NCBI GenBank assembly: GCA_963969365.1
Contig: OZ017751.1
Coordinates: forward strand, 434,001-498,000
Source: Asterochloris sp. CNOR1
Lineage: Eukaryota > Chlorophyta > Trebouxiophyceae > Trebouxiales > Trebouxiaceae
Direction: 5' to 3'
DNA: 64,000 nucleotides
Part shown: positions 1-12,377 of the stretch, piece after piece
Layout: each line of letters begins with the position of its first letter
Position numbering within the stretch: the stretch's first letter is position 1
Notes under the pieces: generated by a model
Databases searched by the model: none
Told to the model about the DNA's origin: nothing
The model's input: the letters and a program-made list of their open reading frames with translations, nothing else
Made by a program: the position numbers and the translations under genes

Positions 1-156
1 TTCCAATCTTGTCGTACAATGCTCGCAGCTCAGCAGCCTCTGCCTCCCTCTGCTCTGCACCGGCAGTCTTGGCGTGCTTCTGGAAAATGATATGAGTCAC
101 GTCTTTGCTGAAACGAGTGACCACTCTAGCTCCCAAAGCCTCCATCTTTGTGATCA
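1..156 (-). CDS. BRCT-domain protein, fragment running off the left edge
   Basis: One exon is visible on the minus strand, starting after a CCTGCAG acceptor at 157-163 and running off the window. It begins V-I-T-K-M and contains LGARVVTRFSKDVTHIIF, the beta2-beta3 core of a BRCT domain, a fold that binds phosphopeptides in DNA-damage and cell-cycle proteins. An Ala/Glu-rich helix follows (AEAAELRALYDKI). The exon enters in phase 1 and splits a Val codon, exactly as the BRCT exon at 9832-9675 does, and the two align along their whole length, so these are paralogues. The first half of the domain should lie to the right, but I found no convincing exon between 157 and 2704. Microcephalin-type BRCT domains are the nearest match I recall; the wider function is unknown. 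Confidence 0.7.
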
Positions 157-2704
157 CTGCAGGAGGGTGACACAGACTTCAACAGTGCAATTGTGTTTGC
201 CGGAGGCGTGCATGACAGCAATGCAGTGACATTATGTCCAGTCACTCTACCTGCACTCTTTAAATTGAGGACTGCATGGCTGCAGAAGACCAGAGCAACG
301 ACATCATGGAGGATGGCCATGCTGCGCTGCTGCGAGGCTGAGGGCTGACAACAATGCCAATCTATGACAGCTTCATGCCATGGCACTTCTGGCAGATTGC
401 CAGCTTGCCAAGTCAGGACCGGTCAATGTCCGAGACCGTGACCCTTCCCGCAAGACTCAGCTCTGAATAATATGAGGGACCATGGATGTAATGCAGATCT
501 GGCGACAGGCACGGTCAAAACCTGCATGGGTCAAACGTGTTGCATGCCCCACTCAAAGCATGCGCAACTCCCGCACAACAACCCCATTGACTGACAGAGC
601 AGCTGGTTCGCAATACAAAGTTTTTGATGGGTCTGAGAGGAGAATCTTGTGAGTTGTCATCTCTGTTTGTTTTCTGTTGCATATGGCTGTATGGACATGT
701 CCAGAGGAGATGTCGTCTGCAGCAGAGGTGCGATGGCTGCTGTTCACATGGCCATTTCATCACTGCAACATCCTTGAAGGGAGCACCAGCATGGCCTGGA
801 GACCAGCCGAATACAGTTTTGCACCACACCAGCAGAAGATGGCCATCTGGCATTGCTCCAATCACTTTGTTTTGAGCTGCAAAGGTGCAGGTCATGACCT
901 CCTCACGTCACAAGAGGTCACCTGGGTGCTCTGTGGTTGGCCTGCCAGCATGGCTGCGGCTGGAGCATACACGCCCGCTACCAGATAGCTGACAGTAGGC
1001 ATGTGGCCTGCTGCATTGGACCCACCAGCATGACTTTGACTGGTGCCTAGGAAGCTGTTCAGTTGGTCGTGAGAGGCGACCTCGACTTGCTGCGAGGGGC
1101 TCGTCAGCATCCAGCACCCTACTCCTGGTGGAAGCTCTGAGAGTTGACAAGGAACTGCCTGTACGAGGTGGTGGATGTGCTGTTTCCGCAGGTGTCTGGT
1201 ACAACCATGTGCGCCACTGCCTCAGAAAGTCTACGCCAGACCTTGCACCCTTGCTACCAGGCTGATGTACACTTACCTTGTGCTGCAGCGTCCTGCCGAT
1301 GAGACTGTTTTGCAGACCTTGGCATGCAGAGGGGTGACCCTGGATTGCTGGTTTGCCCCTTGTCCATCTACCCCTGGACAAACCTGAACTGGTTACATAG
1401 ATCCTGTCCTTGAGCATACATGTGCAGACAATTGATCTCCAGGAACCTTCATGGCTCTACAATGTTGAGGATCATCATGTAGGTTTCTATTTCATGACTG
1501 TTGCAAATACCTTCAGGTCCCAGCCTTTGCTGTTGGGGGGGGGGGGGCGGGGGGGGGGGGGGCCTGCAGAGGCAGGGAAGCTTGCTGCTGACCGGCGAGC
1601 TGCAAATGTCGGGCTGATTGATGAAAGAGGCCACTGTGTTTTAACAGAAAGGAACTTGAGAAAGAGGCCTGGTTACGGCACTGTCGCGAAATAGGCTGCG
1701 CCTCGGACTGGCTAGGGAACTGGCTGCTGCAGAGGATCTGCATGCAGCAGGTGCCTGTCAGCAGTGTGGCATGGCAAATGCCACCCATCACTGTCAATCA
1801 AACAGTGCACCCACCCTGTGAATGGCCACACAGCGAATGTGATCAGTTCTCATGAGGCACTGCAGGGATTTTGGCCAGCACTTGATTCACGTCTCACCAC
1901 AGAAAGACAGGGGCTCTCTCAGCTGTCAACAGCACTCAAGTCGACGTCAGACAGCTCTGCATCTGATGAGATGGTGTCAGCCGGACGCTTGCGCCTGGCC
2001 GCCGCAGCTGCGGCAGCCCTGGGAGGTGGCCTTGCTCCAGCAGCACCTGTAGACAGGGCCCATCAAGCATGTATTTTGGAGCTTGAGACCGAGACCAAAC
2101 AAACAACAGCAGAGTAGAGACATGTGACCATTTTGCAGAGCTCACCGGGCAAACTGTACTTGGCATTTGCATCAAGAGACACATGCAGGGCCACAGCTGC
2201 TGGCTGATGAAGCAGGATCCTGCTGCCACACCAGCAAGGGACTGACCAAGCACTTGCTGATGCAGGCTGCAGCCACGAGTTGGATGCTCGAAGGCGTCTC
2301 AGCAAATGCACACACAGGATGCATCCAGCCGTCTCATAGGCCCACCTGCTGCAGCCTTCAGAGTGAGCACAAACTAGGCATTGCTGTACACATCAGTTTG
2401 CCAGCATCTGCTGCAGCCTCTAGCCTATTCACTGTGGAGGTGCTGCCTGGAAGCCAGAGCACTGATCTTTGCAGACCAGCAAGTGAGACATATTCACGCA
2501 GCATGCCCTACACCCAACCTACTACTTTCTGACTGCGCTGTGCATCAGGTAACTGATGTGTAGACCTTCCATGTGCAACCCCAAAGACTCGATGGACGTG
2601 TGCATCAACCCATATGCTGCACCTCTAGTCAATCAATCAGGCAAGTTGCCAGAAGCTAAGACAACAACCACACCAAAATTCACATTCAAGCAAGCAGTTG
2701 CAGA
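157..2704. other. No supported gene model; contains a poly-G tract
   Basis: About 2.5 kb between the BRCT fragment and the AP2 gene. Open frames here are short, lack recognisable domains and mostly reflect the CTGC-rich composition. It may hold introns and the 5' exon of the left BRCT gene. A nearly pure G tract, broken by one C, occupies about 1537-1562. I see nothing else supportable. Confidence 0.5.
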
Positions 2705-5700
2705 TCACAAGCAGGCAGCTGCTGCTGCCTCCATCCCATGTGCCAGCAAGACGGGGTGATGGCCTTCCCCCAGAGCACTGGCTGCCAAGATGCTGGGAGC
2801 TGTCAGCCCCAAGCTACCGCAGGCTCCAGCCCACCCATCCGTCAGCACTGCCAGGGGGCCAATGTGATGACTGCGCCAGCAGCGAATCATATCTGCAACT
2901 GCAGGTCACAGTCAGCCCACCTGCTGCAGCCTCCAGGCCATTGACCAGGGAGGCAGCCTCGTCACCCTCACTGCCAAAGCGCACCCACAGCTCATAGGCT
3001 GAATCTGTGCCCAGGATGGCCTCCAGCCCCTCATTGCTGTGGCACACAGCCTGCAGGGATACACCAGCAGCGCTTGGCACTGTTTACTGCGCTGTGGCAC
3101 ACTGCAGGGTTAGTTTGCATGTCTTGCCGTCAGCCTGAGGTGGCAGCCTCTCATGAGCACTCAACAGGTCAGCCAGCCTTCAGCATGAAGCACCCCACCA
3201 GGCGGCCTCACCTTCTGCATGAGGTGATGGTCCGCCATGTCACCGGTGTAGTCTGACAGGGGGAAGTTGGTGGCGGCCCCGCTGCCGTGGAGGCGCACCA
3301 TGGACCGGTCATACGCCCTGGCAGCCTCAGCCTCCTCGCAGAACAGGCCCAGGTAGATGTGTTTGTGGGTGCCTGGCAGGCCCACACGGGCCTCCCACCG
3401 ACCTGCAGAGCGCTTGCGCCTATTGATCTGGTTCCCTGCTGCTGTCAGGCAGTGTGTGGGGCAAGCAGGGATTACCCCATCACCCCAGCGTCAGCGAGTC
3501 TGCAAACCTTAAAGAGTCAAAGCCTGCTGAGCAAGGGCCGCCTGGAGTTGGTCAGACAGCTCAGCTGCTCACGGCCTAGCTGCCCCTTTCAGTCCTGAAT
3601 TGAAAGCCTTCAAGGGCCAGCAGCACAACAGGCCCGCCACAGGTTCCCTGCAGCCCTTCCCCCACACAGGGACAGCAGTTGCGGCTGACCTGTGGGGTGG
3701 TGCGTCACCCCTCTGTAGCTGCTGGTGCCACCGCTGAAGCTCTGGCTTTTGCGCCGCACCGCCATGATCAGTTCCTGAAGGTTCCAGCTGCCAGCCTTGG
3801 TCAGGAAGTCGGCGTACCTGCACAGGGAATATTCAAGCTGTGCAATGTCAAGGAGAGCAAAGTGGAGGTGCAGGCAACTTAGGGAGGCACAGCCCTACTG
3901 TGCCTCCAGATTGGGCCTTAGCAGAGGACAAAGGCAGTGACTGAGAGGAAGCATCTCGGCCAATGAGGTAGGCATGTGTATGCAATAAGCTTAATCAGAT
4001 AGCAGCCGGCCAGTAAGCTGACTGCATCAGTGCGCACCGTTGTGGCACACACAGTCTGGAGTAGGCCGGACTGACCTGTCGACATCATAGTTGGTCTTGA
4101 CCTTTTTAGGGTTGGTGTGGTTGCACTTGATGGCCACCACATCATAGGCCTCAGCTGCCTGAATCTCCTCCTCAAAACCTGCAGGGTAAGTCAGGCCAGT
4201 GGTACAGAAGTCAATGCCCATGCATATGCTGCAGGTATCACAGAGACCACAGACGGACCTCCTGGCCGGAAGTGGCTGAGAGCAGAGTACACCCTTGCAG
4301 TGCCAATCACAGCCAGGCTTGGGTCGCAGAGACCCACAGGAAGCAGACGGCTTCGGCAACCCACACATAAGCATAAGCTGAGGCAGGACAGCAAGGGAGC
4401 AGCCGCGGTTGGAGCACGTGCTGTCTATTGTGATGTCATTTATGCATATTTAGATGCCAGTGCAATGTGCTACCTGAGGATCATAAGAGTTGCGGCTGCC
4501 TTTTACTAGGCTTTCAGTCCCAAGCCCATTGCACCTGTCCCGTAAGTTTCTTGCAATGGGCAGGCGCCAGACCCTATATGCCGTGTTGCAGAGCAGGCAG
4601 GGACTCACCACCAAGGTAGACCTGCCGCCCAATGTCCCTGACCCAGATGTGCGCCTCCCACCTGCAGGCCGACGAAGTGCAGGCTCAACTAATGACAAAG
4701 GCAGCAGTCGGCTGAAATCTGAGTGAAGCTGCCATGCCAACCATCATTTTTGATGCGTGTCTCCCACCTACAGCTCAGTCAGGCACAGGCTCAAGTTCAA
4801 AGGCAAGTGCCGTCTGCAAAGTGGCTGATGCTGCAGTGCCAGCTGCGAGCCCTAAGGTTGCATCCAATCTACAGGCCTGTGCAGCACAGGCTTCACAAAC
4901 CAAGACAGGCAACAGCTTGCTGCAGTGAAGCTGTGGGCTGCTCGGGCTGAATGGACAAAGCCTTGCAGCCTGCAAGGCAAGAAGCTAGGCCCCTGTGAGC
5001 ACGCAGCCTTTGGCCCCTGCAGCTGATTCACATTCCAGCCATTGTACATGTTGTGCATGCAGGCCTTCACCCCGAGTTTGAGTGGTGGTCCGTATGCTGT
5101 CATAAATGCCTTGAGGGCCCCTGCTCAGGATTTTCAAGAAAGAAAACCACACATGATACCACTAAGCGCGTCAGCGATGCTGTAACGCCCCATGACTAGC
5201 ATTGCCCAGCTGCAGCACAGATATGGGCACTGATGCAGAAGCAGCTTGAGTGCTCACAGGCTGCTGCGGTGGTGCTTGAAGACCCATGTAAAAGCAGCTT
5301 GCAGCCAGTTTCAGGGCTTATGCAAATAGCATAAGTGTGGCCACTGCATCTCTCACCAGCAGATGCAGTGTTGATGAGTGGCCACTTAGAGGGCGATGGC
5401 TGACTTCGGCACAACTGTGACTAGCACTGCATGCAGACAGCATACCCAGCTCTCACCGGCCGCTGCGGCGGTGCTTGGTGACCCCAAAGAACTTGCTGGA
5501 GTTGCGCCGCTTGGCTGCCGGCAGGCTGCTTGTGTCCTTGGGACCCTCCTCTGCCGGGGCAGCCCCTCCCCTTGGATGTGCAGCTGCTGCTTCCTTGCCC
5601 TGCAGGCCACACCTGTCGTGTCACAGAGGTGGACATATCTTGAGCTGACAGAGGCATAAGCAGTGGCCCCCTGTGGCATCCCAAAGAATGGGCTTCTGCA

Positions 5701-6037
5701 CAACCCAGGCCAAGGTGCCAGGCCAAAGAAGTGGTGGGCCAGAGCGCGCAACACTCAGAACTCACGCAATTGATGGGAATGCACAGCTCTGGGCCAGGAG
5801 ACTGCAGGCTGCACCTAGGTACCGCTTGTAAAACCCCCCTGGGGCCTGCTCTGGGCTCCTCTCAACACGTAAGCATCATTTCAAAAGCAGATGGTTGCGT
5901 ACCTCTTCCTGAAGGGCTGCAGGGACAGGCGGGGCCACCACGCAACCTTCTGCTGCAGCTGCGGCGCGCCATGCATGTGCAGAAGCCTTTGCAGCCGCCC
6001 GTGGCGCTCTGCCAGGGGTACCCTGCACATTTGGCAT
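2705..6037 (-). CDS. AP2-domain transcription factor with two AP2 domains
   Basis: A DNA-binding regulator of the plant/algal AP2 class, acting in the nucleus. In-phase exons: 6037(or 6022)-5903, 5599-5457, 4661-4609, 4178-4076, 3817-3690, 3402-3212, 3050-2921 and 2898-2705 (stop). AP2 domain 1 is split over three exons: SKFFGVTKHRRSGR, then WEAHIWVRDIGRQVYLGG, then FEEEIQAAEAYDVVAIKC. A linker with the typical YADFLTKAGSWNLQELIMA helix leads to AP2 domain 2: SSYRGVTHHPTGRWEARVG, then HIYLGLF, EEAEAARAYDRSMVRL and ATNFPLSDY. A short tail follows. The ATG at 6037 is a possible start, but a TGCAG acceptor at 6023-6028 would instead join exon 1 in phase 0 to the exon ending at 6321. The 5' end, and whether this is a separate gene from the BRCT gene, are open. 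Confidence 0.85.
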
Positions 6038-6320
6038 GGTAGCATCACGCAACCAGGCATGCTGTCAGGGATGCAGAGTCTTGGGACACAGAGCCTGTAC
6101 TCACTGCACCAGGGTACCATCACAGGCAAGCGTGCTGGGCGCAGCACCCTAGGCGGCTGCACCACCGGAGAGCTATGACACTGCGCTGTTGAGATCTGTG
6201 CTGAGGCGCGACCAGCCCAGAAAGTGCAGCTTTGACAGGCTGGGTCGCCGCAGTTCCTAAAGCCTCCACAGAACAGTAGTGCATGTGGTAACAAGCATGA
6301 CCACGCCCATAATCACTCAC

Positions 6321-9300
6321 CCTGCCAGCGGCCCCTCCCTCGGTGTCTGTAAAACTGGCAATGGTGAGGTTCATGGGGACCGCACTGGCCTCAGACTGTG
6401 CGACCTGGGACCCCGCCTGAGCTGGCTCCTGCTGCATGGCGGCGGCAGCTTCAGCCCCTGCTGCACCAGCGCTGCCGCTGTCAACGCTCGAGAGCGCCGC
6501 GTGCGTGCTGCCACTGACCCTACCAGCAGGCCCCGCAGCTGTGGCTACATGCGGCTCCTCGATGCCATCTGAGGGAAGCTCCGGTGTGGGGGTCTTGGAC
6601 GCCTTTCTGGCCGCTCTGCTTCGCTTGGGCCTGCCGCCATCGCTGCGTCCGCTGGCGGGGCGCTTGTTGGGCGCCGATGCATCCTCAGCACTCAACCTAC
6701 AGCCGCAGAGTAGCAGCCATTTTGCAATGTTGCGTCACACAGCAAGTCAGTAGAGAGCTGCCCTGACACTTAGTGTTTGCAGCACAAGAAGTGCAGCGAA
6801 GGCTACTGCAGGCCATTGAAATGAGCCCACACTCGATGTGAGGAGGAACTGCTACTTTGATATGCTGTGGGAACAGGGCTGGCATCCTCACCTGACGTTT
6901 TTGGCGGTGATGCTGGCGGCTGCATGGTCAGCCCTCTTCAGCCCTGCATCACGCTCTGCAGCTGCCCTTATGATTCTGTCAGCAATGGTCTCTAACCGCC
7001 GCACACTGGACGTCCGCTTGGTCGACTTTTCAGACTGCGCAGCTGCAGCAGCGATACAGGACAGCGATGGTGGTGGCATGCCCTTTGAGTGTGCTGTCGT
7101 AATCTGGCACTAGTTCGCAACACATGCTGGCTGGTGTGCAGTTGGCCCGCTGGAGGCTTGATCAGCAGGTGGGATCCCCTCGGAAACAGAATGTGCCATG
7201 CAAACCATTATGCTGCTTGGCGCCAGGACATGGCGGTCTTGGGCATGAGCAGCTCCAAATGCTGCCTGCATCTGATGTCAGCCCTTGACACACTTGGCCC
7301 AGTGCCTGCATTCCCAGGCAGCAAGTCTGGAGTCATGGTGCAACTGGCCCAGTGACTGACTGCTCAGGGCCAAAAGTTAGAAAACTAGTCCAAGGTGAGT
7401 GACAGGTCTCATGCGCAGCCCACACCAGGCAGCTGTCCCAGCCTACCTGGCCCAGTGACTGGGTTCCTCAGGTCCAGCAGTAGGGCAGCCACAGCTGCCT
7501 CCTCCTCAGCAGCCTCGCTGTCAGTTTCAGGCTTCATGTCCTCAGCTCGACCAGCAGCAGCAGCTGCAGCCACCGCCGCAGCCCGGCAGGCCTCATGGTC
7601 CGCAGCAGAAGCCTGGCCGCCGGCCCCACTGCTGGGCTGGCCACCAACTCCTGCTGCTGTGCCCTGTGGGAGGTGCAGCTTCAGCACATCTGCCGTGCGG
7701 GGGCGCTTGCGCGCCGGCTGTTGCCCCAGCAGGGCTGCCACCTTGCTGGCCTCCTGCTTCAGCCACTGTAGCTCCTGCACAGGTGAAGGCCAAGCTCAAC
7801 CATGCACCTCTCAGCTGTGCCACCCAGCACAGTTGCCGTTACAGACAGCAGTGCTGATTAAGTAAGCTAATGCTGCTTGTTGACCACATGTCATGCTGTG
7901 TAGCGGCAGTGCGCAGTCCTGCAGTGATTGTAGGCGCTATGGGAGCATCTTACTGGTATATAGAGATCCAGACATTTTGATGCACTGCCGCTTAACGGCA
8001 CCTGGCTGGCTGGGGAGGGGATAAGCACACAGCTAGCGGGCAACACAACATGGCAACTAGTGTCCAGAAGGTGTGTGCCATATCGGAGGGACTGAGAGAC
8101 GGGCAGACCAGCTGGGCGTGATGCTGACACCAGATCATGCGCTCCAGACAGGGTCCAGCACTCACCTCTGCATCCAGTGGAGCCCCATTGACCTGCGCCA
8201 TCTGCTGCGCAAGGGCAGCATCTGCTGGGCTGAGGGGCAGCCTGTTGCTGCTGCTGGCAAATGCAGCAGCTGCCAGCAGCGGCCCAGGGCCCATTTCGCC
8301 TGCGCCTGCAGTGTCCTCCTGCTTGAGCACTGGGACTGCCACTGGACTGCGCAGTTTGGGCACTGCGCCTGGCATGGCTGCACCAGGCGCCAGCCTCGCA
8401 GGCGGCAGTAGCTGCCTGTTGGGCCCAGCAAAGTCAGCAGTTCCAGCTGCAGCAGAGAGTGTGTGAGAGACCAGAGGGCACCAGCCAAGGCCACCTGCTG
8501 GCTGATGGCCTACCTGGCCAGCTGCAACCGGTCATGTGCTGCACCCCATGCTCTGATGCACACCAGTGTGCTTGAGAGCCAAGGTGCTAGACATTGCACG
8601 CTGTCTGTGCCATTTGGTGGTGGTGGGCGGTTGCTTTCTCATACAAGGCAAAGGCAAGTCTGTATGCGCTGCTGCCTCAGGAAAGCTGTTTTTGCAGGCT
8701 CTAAGACCGCATGACCCTGCGCAACAGCGCACCTGCAGCTTGTGGGCAGGCTGGCGGCCTGGCAGGGCCAGTCTCTGGAGCACTTCCTGCCGGAAGGTGT
8801 CCATTTGTGCCACCTGCAGCAGCAGCAGGCAGTAGGCACAGGGGCAGTCTGCCGCATCGGCCTGTAAGTTGCACCCAGCACATGTCAGCCTAGCCGATAT
8901 TGTCTGGCACGGCCTGTGAGATACTGCCTGCACCTGCCTGAATGCAGGGTCAGCACATGCAGCTGTGCTAGGCAACCATCAGCCGAGCTGTGAGCAGCAG
9001 AATAAGGATTGCACACAGTGTTGCCCCTGATCACCTGGCAGTGCTGCCCCAGACAAGCAGGCTGTGGGTGTCTGGCTGCCGAGTCTGCCTGGCCTCCGAA
9101 TGGCATAGTCCCTCTCCTGCAGGCACTGAAACTGGCTGGAGAGCAGCTCTTGCTGCAGGTGCTGCAGGGACGAGGATTGCAATGTCTCTGGTCAATGTGC
9201 GGCAGAGCCAAATGACTCCTGACAGCCAGCAGCTCTTCCTGCCACCAGCAGGTACCCGCGACTGCGCTTACATCGGCAACTTGGGTGCTGCCATGGCAGG

Positions 9301-10310
9301 CACTGCTGAGAGCCCCCAGCGACAACATCTGCAGATGGGGATGTATGTCCTGCCATGCACAGTCGCTCCCAGGCCTGCTCACCATTGCACGCCGCTGCTC
9401 CGTGACACACTGGTCCACCCAGGCAGGGGACACCACCCAGACGTGCACGCCAGCCTGCATTATGCACACACAACTCAGCTGCCTGCAGGGCCTCTGGGCA
9501 CGATCCACACAACACAAGTGGCCAGTAGGGTGTGTGGCTCTTCAGCCACACCCCCTCAAGCTCTGGCCAAAAGCCATGTCCTCACAGCAACAGGCACGAA
9601 GGGCGTGTCAAGGCAGCGCTGGTGTGTGCAAACTGCAGCCGTGGTCGCACACTGAGCTACAGACTGGTGCTGACCTGGTTGATCTGCTCAAACACTGCCT
9701 GCAGCTCAGCAGCATGAGCGCCACTCTGCTGAGTGGTTGCAGCTTCTGGCTGGTTATCAAACAGAATGTGTGTGACTGCTGGGCTGAACATTGGCACGAC
9801 TTGTGCTCCCAGGTTCTGCATCCTCATCATGACTGCAGAGGACAGAATAAGATCTCAATTTGGGACTCTCTTCCGCTGATGATGTTGGAGCACCAGACAG
9901 GTGCAGCAGGGATCCCTTCAAGGGCTTTCATAGACATTGCTGCTGCACAGGGCCTTCTTGAATGGTGACGATCCCCATAGGCAGCTGTCACAGGACACTC
10001 AGGCACAGGTACTGATGCAGATCTAGCAAGGCAGGCCGACTTAAGGGGAGAGTTCATTCTTGGCAGAGCAAAGCCACCTGCTACATAAGCTAGCTGGCAC
10101 TTGCATGCTCATCCGAGGCTTGCCTGGTGCATGCTGCAGGCCACTGGCTGTGCCAGCTGCAGGCTAATAGCTGGTGGCCCCACAGCATGCAACCTGGCTG
10201 CGGCCTGTTGCCGGCCTGGTGCATGTCTGACCTGTGTTCTCCCAGCCAGGGGCTATGTCCCTCCCTCCTGCCACCATAGCCACCACGTTGCCGAGGATGG
10301 ACCCGGCCAT
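6321..10310 (-). CDS. N-terminal BRCT-domain protein with a long disordered region
   Basis: Exon 1 (10310-10232) starts at an ATG preceded by an in-frame stop and encodes LGNVVAMVAGGRDIAPGWEN. Exon 2 (9832-9675) continues with LGAQVVPMFSPAVTHILF, and exon 3 (9454-9383) with VHVWVVSPAWVDQCVTEQRR. Together these make a complete BRCT domain with its closing Trp. Further in-phase exons (9161-9035, 8861-8733, about 8446-8162, 7774-7447, 7042-6892, 6696-6321) encode Gln/Ala-rich, probably disordered sequence with basic patches (ARKRPRTADVL; KRPASGRSDGGRPKRSR) and a short coiled coil near 6950-7000. The frame through the exon near 8446-8162 is uncertain. The last exon ends in phase 0 at a GTGAGT donor (6320-6315), so the coding sequence must continue, possibly into the AP2 exons. 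The nuclear-like basic stretches suggest a chromatin or DNA role, which is inference. Confidence 0.65.
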
Positions 10311-10509
10311 CCGTCTGATCTGTGCGACGGCCTGTGCTGCCTATCTCTCCACCTGCATAACTGACTTCAAACCACCTCACAGCCAAAGACAATCAAAGCA
10401 GCTGTCACCTCGACTAATCCAATGTGCCTGGGTCTGCCAACCCTCACGAAGCCCTAGGTTCTCAGGATCCGGTCATGCTTGAGGCTAGCTGTGTCTCAGA
10501 CATGTCTGC
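10311..10509. promoter_or_regulatory. Short divergent promoter region, BRCT gene / THG1
   Basis: Only 199 bp separate the start codon of the minus-strand BRCT gene (10310) from that of the plus-strand tRNA-His guanylyltransferase (10510). Both transcripts must start within or near this stretch. I see no clear TATA box. Confidence 0.4.
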
Positions 10510-11909
10510 ATGGCCAACAGCAGGTTCGAGTATGTCAAGCAGTTTGAGTTGGACGACTCCTTGCTGCCCCACTGCTGGATCGTCATCAGGCTGGACGGCA
10601 AAGGCTTCACCAAGTGAGGCTGGAGCCAAGCACAGAGCCTTCTCTGGTGGCAGACTGAGCAGGTTCCTCCTGAATGCAGATTTTGCGCGTTGCACAACTT
10701 TGACAAGCCAAGCGATGCCAGGGCTTTGCAGCTGATGGACCACGCTGCCCAGGTGTGCTGTGCAGCAACCGTCATCTGTTCAGTAGCTCAGCTGGGCGCC
10801 TGAGCATCACGACACTGCATTGCAGACTTTGATGCGAACTCTCTCAGACATCAGGATAGGATTTGGACAGAGCGATGAGTACAGCTTTGTCTTCCACAAG
10901 TCGACACAGCTCTACGGTGAGGGCCTGGTCCTAACAGGTACTAAGGCTTGAATGGTTGCCCTGCACAGGCTTTCATATCATGCCTCGCCCACACAGTGCT
11001 CCCTTGCACACTTCCTCAGCCGCCTCCAAGCAGGAAGGACGTGGCCCAGGGTCATGCCCATCATGTGAACCTCTCTGTACTCATTGATGCCTCACAGCTC
11101 TGCTTCCGCTGCTGACAGGCCGTCGCAGTTCCAAGCTGCTGTCCATAGTGGTGTCCACTTTCACAGCAGCTTATGTCGACGGCTGGGATCGCTTCCTCCC
11201 TGGCCTGAAACGACAGGCCCTGCCTGTCTTTGACGGCCGCACAGTGTGCTACCCCAGTGAGCAGAGTCTGAAAGACTACCTCGCCTGGAGACAAAGTGAC
11301 GCCCACATCAACAATCAGGTGGGCTAGGGATGTGATTGCAAGCTGTTCTCATCAACATTGCTGCATGCACTGCATGGAAGCCGCTGCCTGGAAGCCCCTG
11401 CCCGCACAGACCATCTCTGCTCTGCACGCTGCTGACACGCCTCTCCCCGCTGCAGTACAACACATGTTTCTGGGTGCTTGTCCGCCAGGACGGCAAGTCT
11501 CCTGCTAATGCCCAGCAGCTCCTGAAGGTTTGCTGCTTGCTGAAATCAATGCTGTTCAGCTACTGCCAGTTTGGGCTACACTGCCAATGACCTGACATGC
11601 AGGGCACACAGACTGCACAGAAGAATGAGCTGCTGTGGCAGCATGGCATTAATTACAATAGCTTGGAAGCCCGCTTCAGAAAGGTGCAGTGTTGTCTTCA
11701 TCCGCTGCTGTGTGCTTGAGATTCTTTTATCTGAAGACCCTTGTGCTGCCAAGCAGGGCACTATCATCATCAGGCATAAGCAGCAGCAAATAGTCAAGCA
11801 CACCCTTGAAGGCCAGCCTGTGCTGCGGGAGGTGTCTGAACCTGTCGTGTTGCATGAAGACTTGATTCAACCAGAGTTTTGGCAGCAGCACCCGACTGTG
11901 TTGGGATAA
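10510..11909 (+). CDS. THG1: tRNA(His) guanylyltransferase
   Basis: Adds the obligatory extra G at position -1 of tRNA-His, the identity element for histidyl-tRNA synthetase. Seven exons join in frame: 10510-10613, 10680-10752, 10826-10916, 11098-11318, 11456-11527, 11603-11683 and 11757-11909. Family hallmarks in order: start [26 protein letters not shown], carrying the first metal-binding Asp; [11 protein letters not shown], the second catalytic acidic motif; [19 protein letters not shown]; the [16 protein letters not shown] motif typical of eukaryotic Thg1; and the INYN element near the end. Length and motif order fit the family and no exon is missing. It is divergent from the BRCT gene 199 bp upstream. 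Confidence 0.94.
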
Positions 11910-12377
11910 GGGATTTAAGTGTGGCTACTACTTGGGTCTGTGTCAGTTCTGGCGCGCGCTGCAATTGCATTGGGGGCAGGTCACTGGGCCTGAGGACTGG
12001 CAGGGAGAAGGGGCTGCAAAATCCTGCAAGATCTCGGGGGTTAGCATCACTTACAGAGGGGCACCTCAGATTGCTTTCAACCCTTTTTGGGCATGGGTTT
12101 GCTGTACAGCTCGGGTACAGCCTCAACAACAGCAAAGTGTCAGGGGCTGGGCTGGTCACGGTGGCAACAGCAGAGGAGGGCAGGTCCATGGGTGTCTCAA
12201 GACTAGTTCTGAGTCCGCAGCAAGCCCATGCAAAGCATGACATGCAGGGTGTCGAGTGTTGCTAGGCACAAGCAGGTCAGCCACTGTGCTTCCCAGTGGC
12301 AAGGCGGCGGGGGAGTGGAGTGGCCCCATACATAAGCAAGAGTCAAGAGTTCATTCACTGGGGCACCCCCCCCTCCC
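11910..12377. other. Intergenic region between convergent genes
   Basis: THG1 (+) and the RRM gene (-) converge here, so this stretch should hold both 3' untranslated regions. I see no domain-bearing open frame and no strong hairpin. Confidence 0.4.

Noticed and set aside
1764-2311. Overlapping open frames of 60-120 codons on both strands
   Set aside because: Composition-driven (CTGC/CAGC-rich) frames with no domain, no exon-like phase continuity and equal density on both strands.
157-2704. First exon of the left BRCT gene
   Set aside because: I searched the minus strand for a counterpart of the GNVVAMVAGGRDI exon and found none convincing. It may be very diverged, or the gene may differ in structure.
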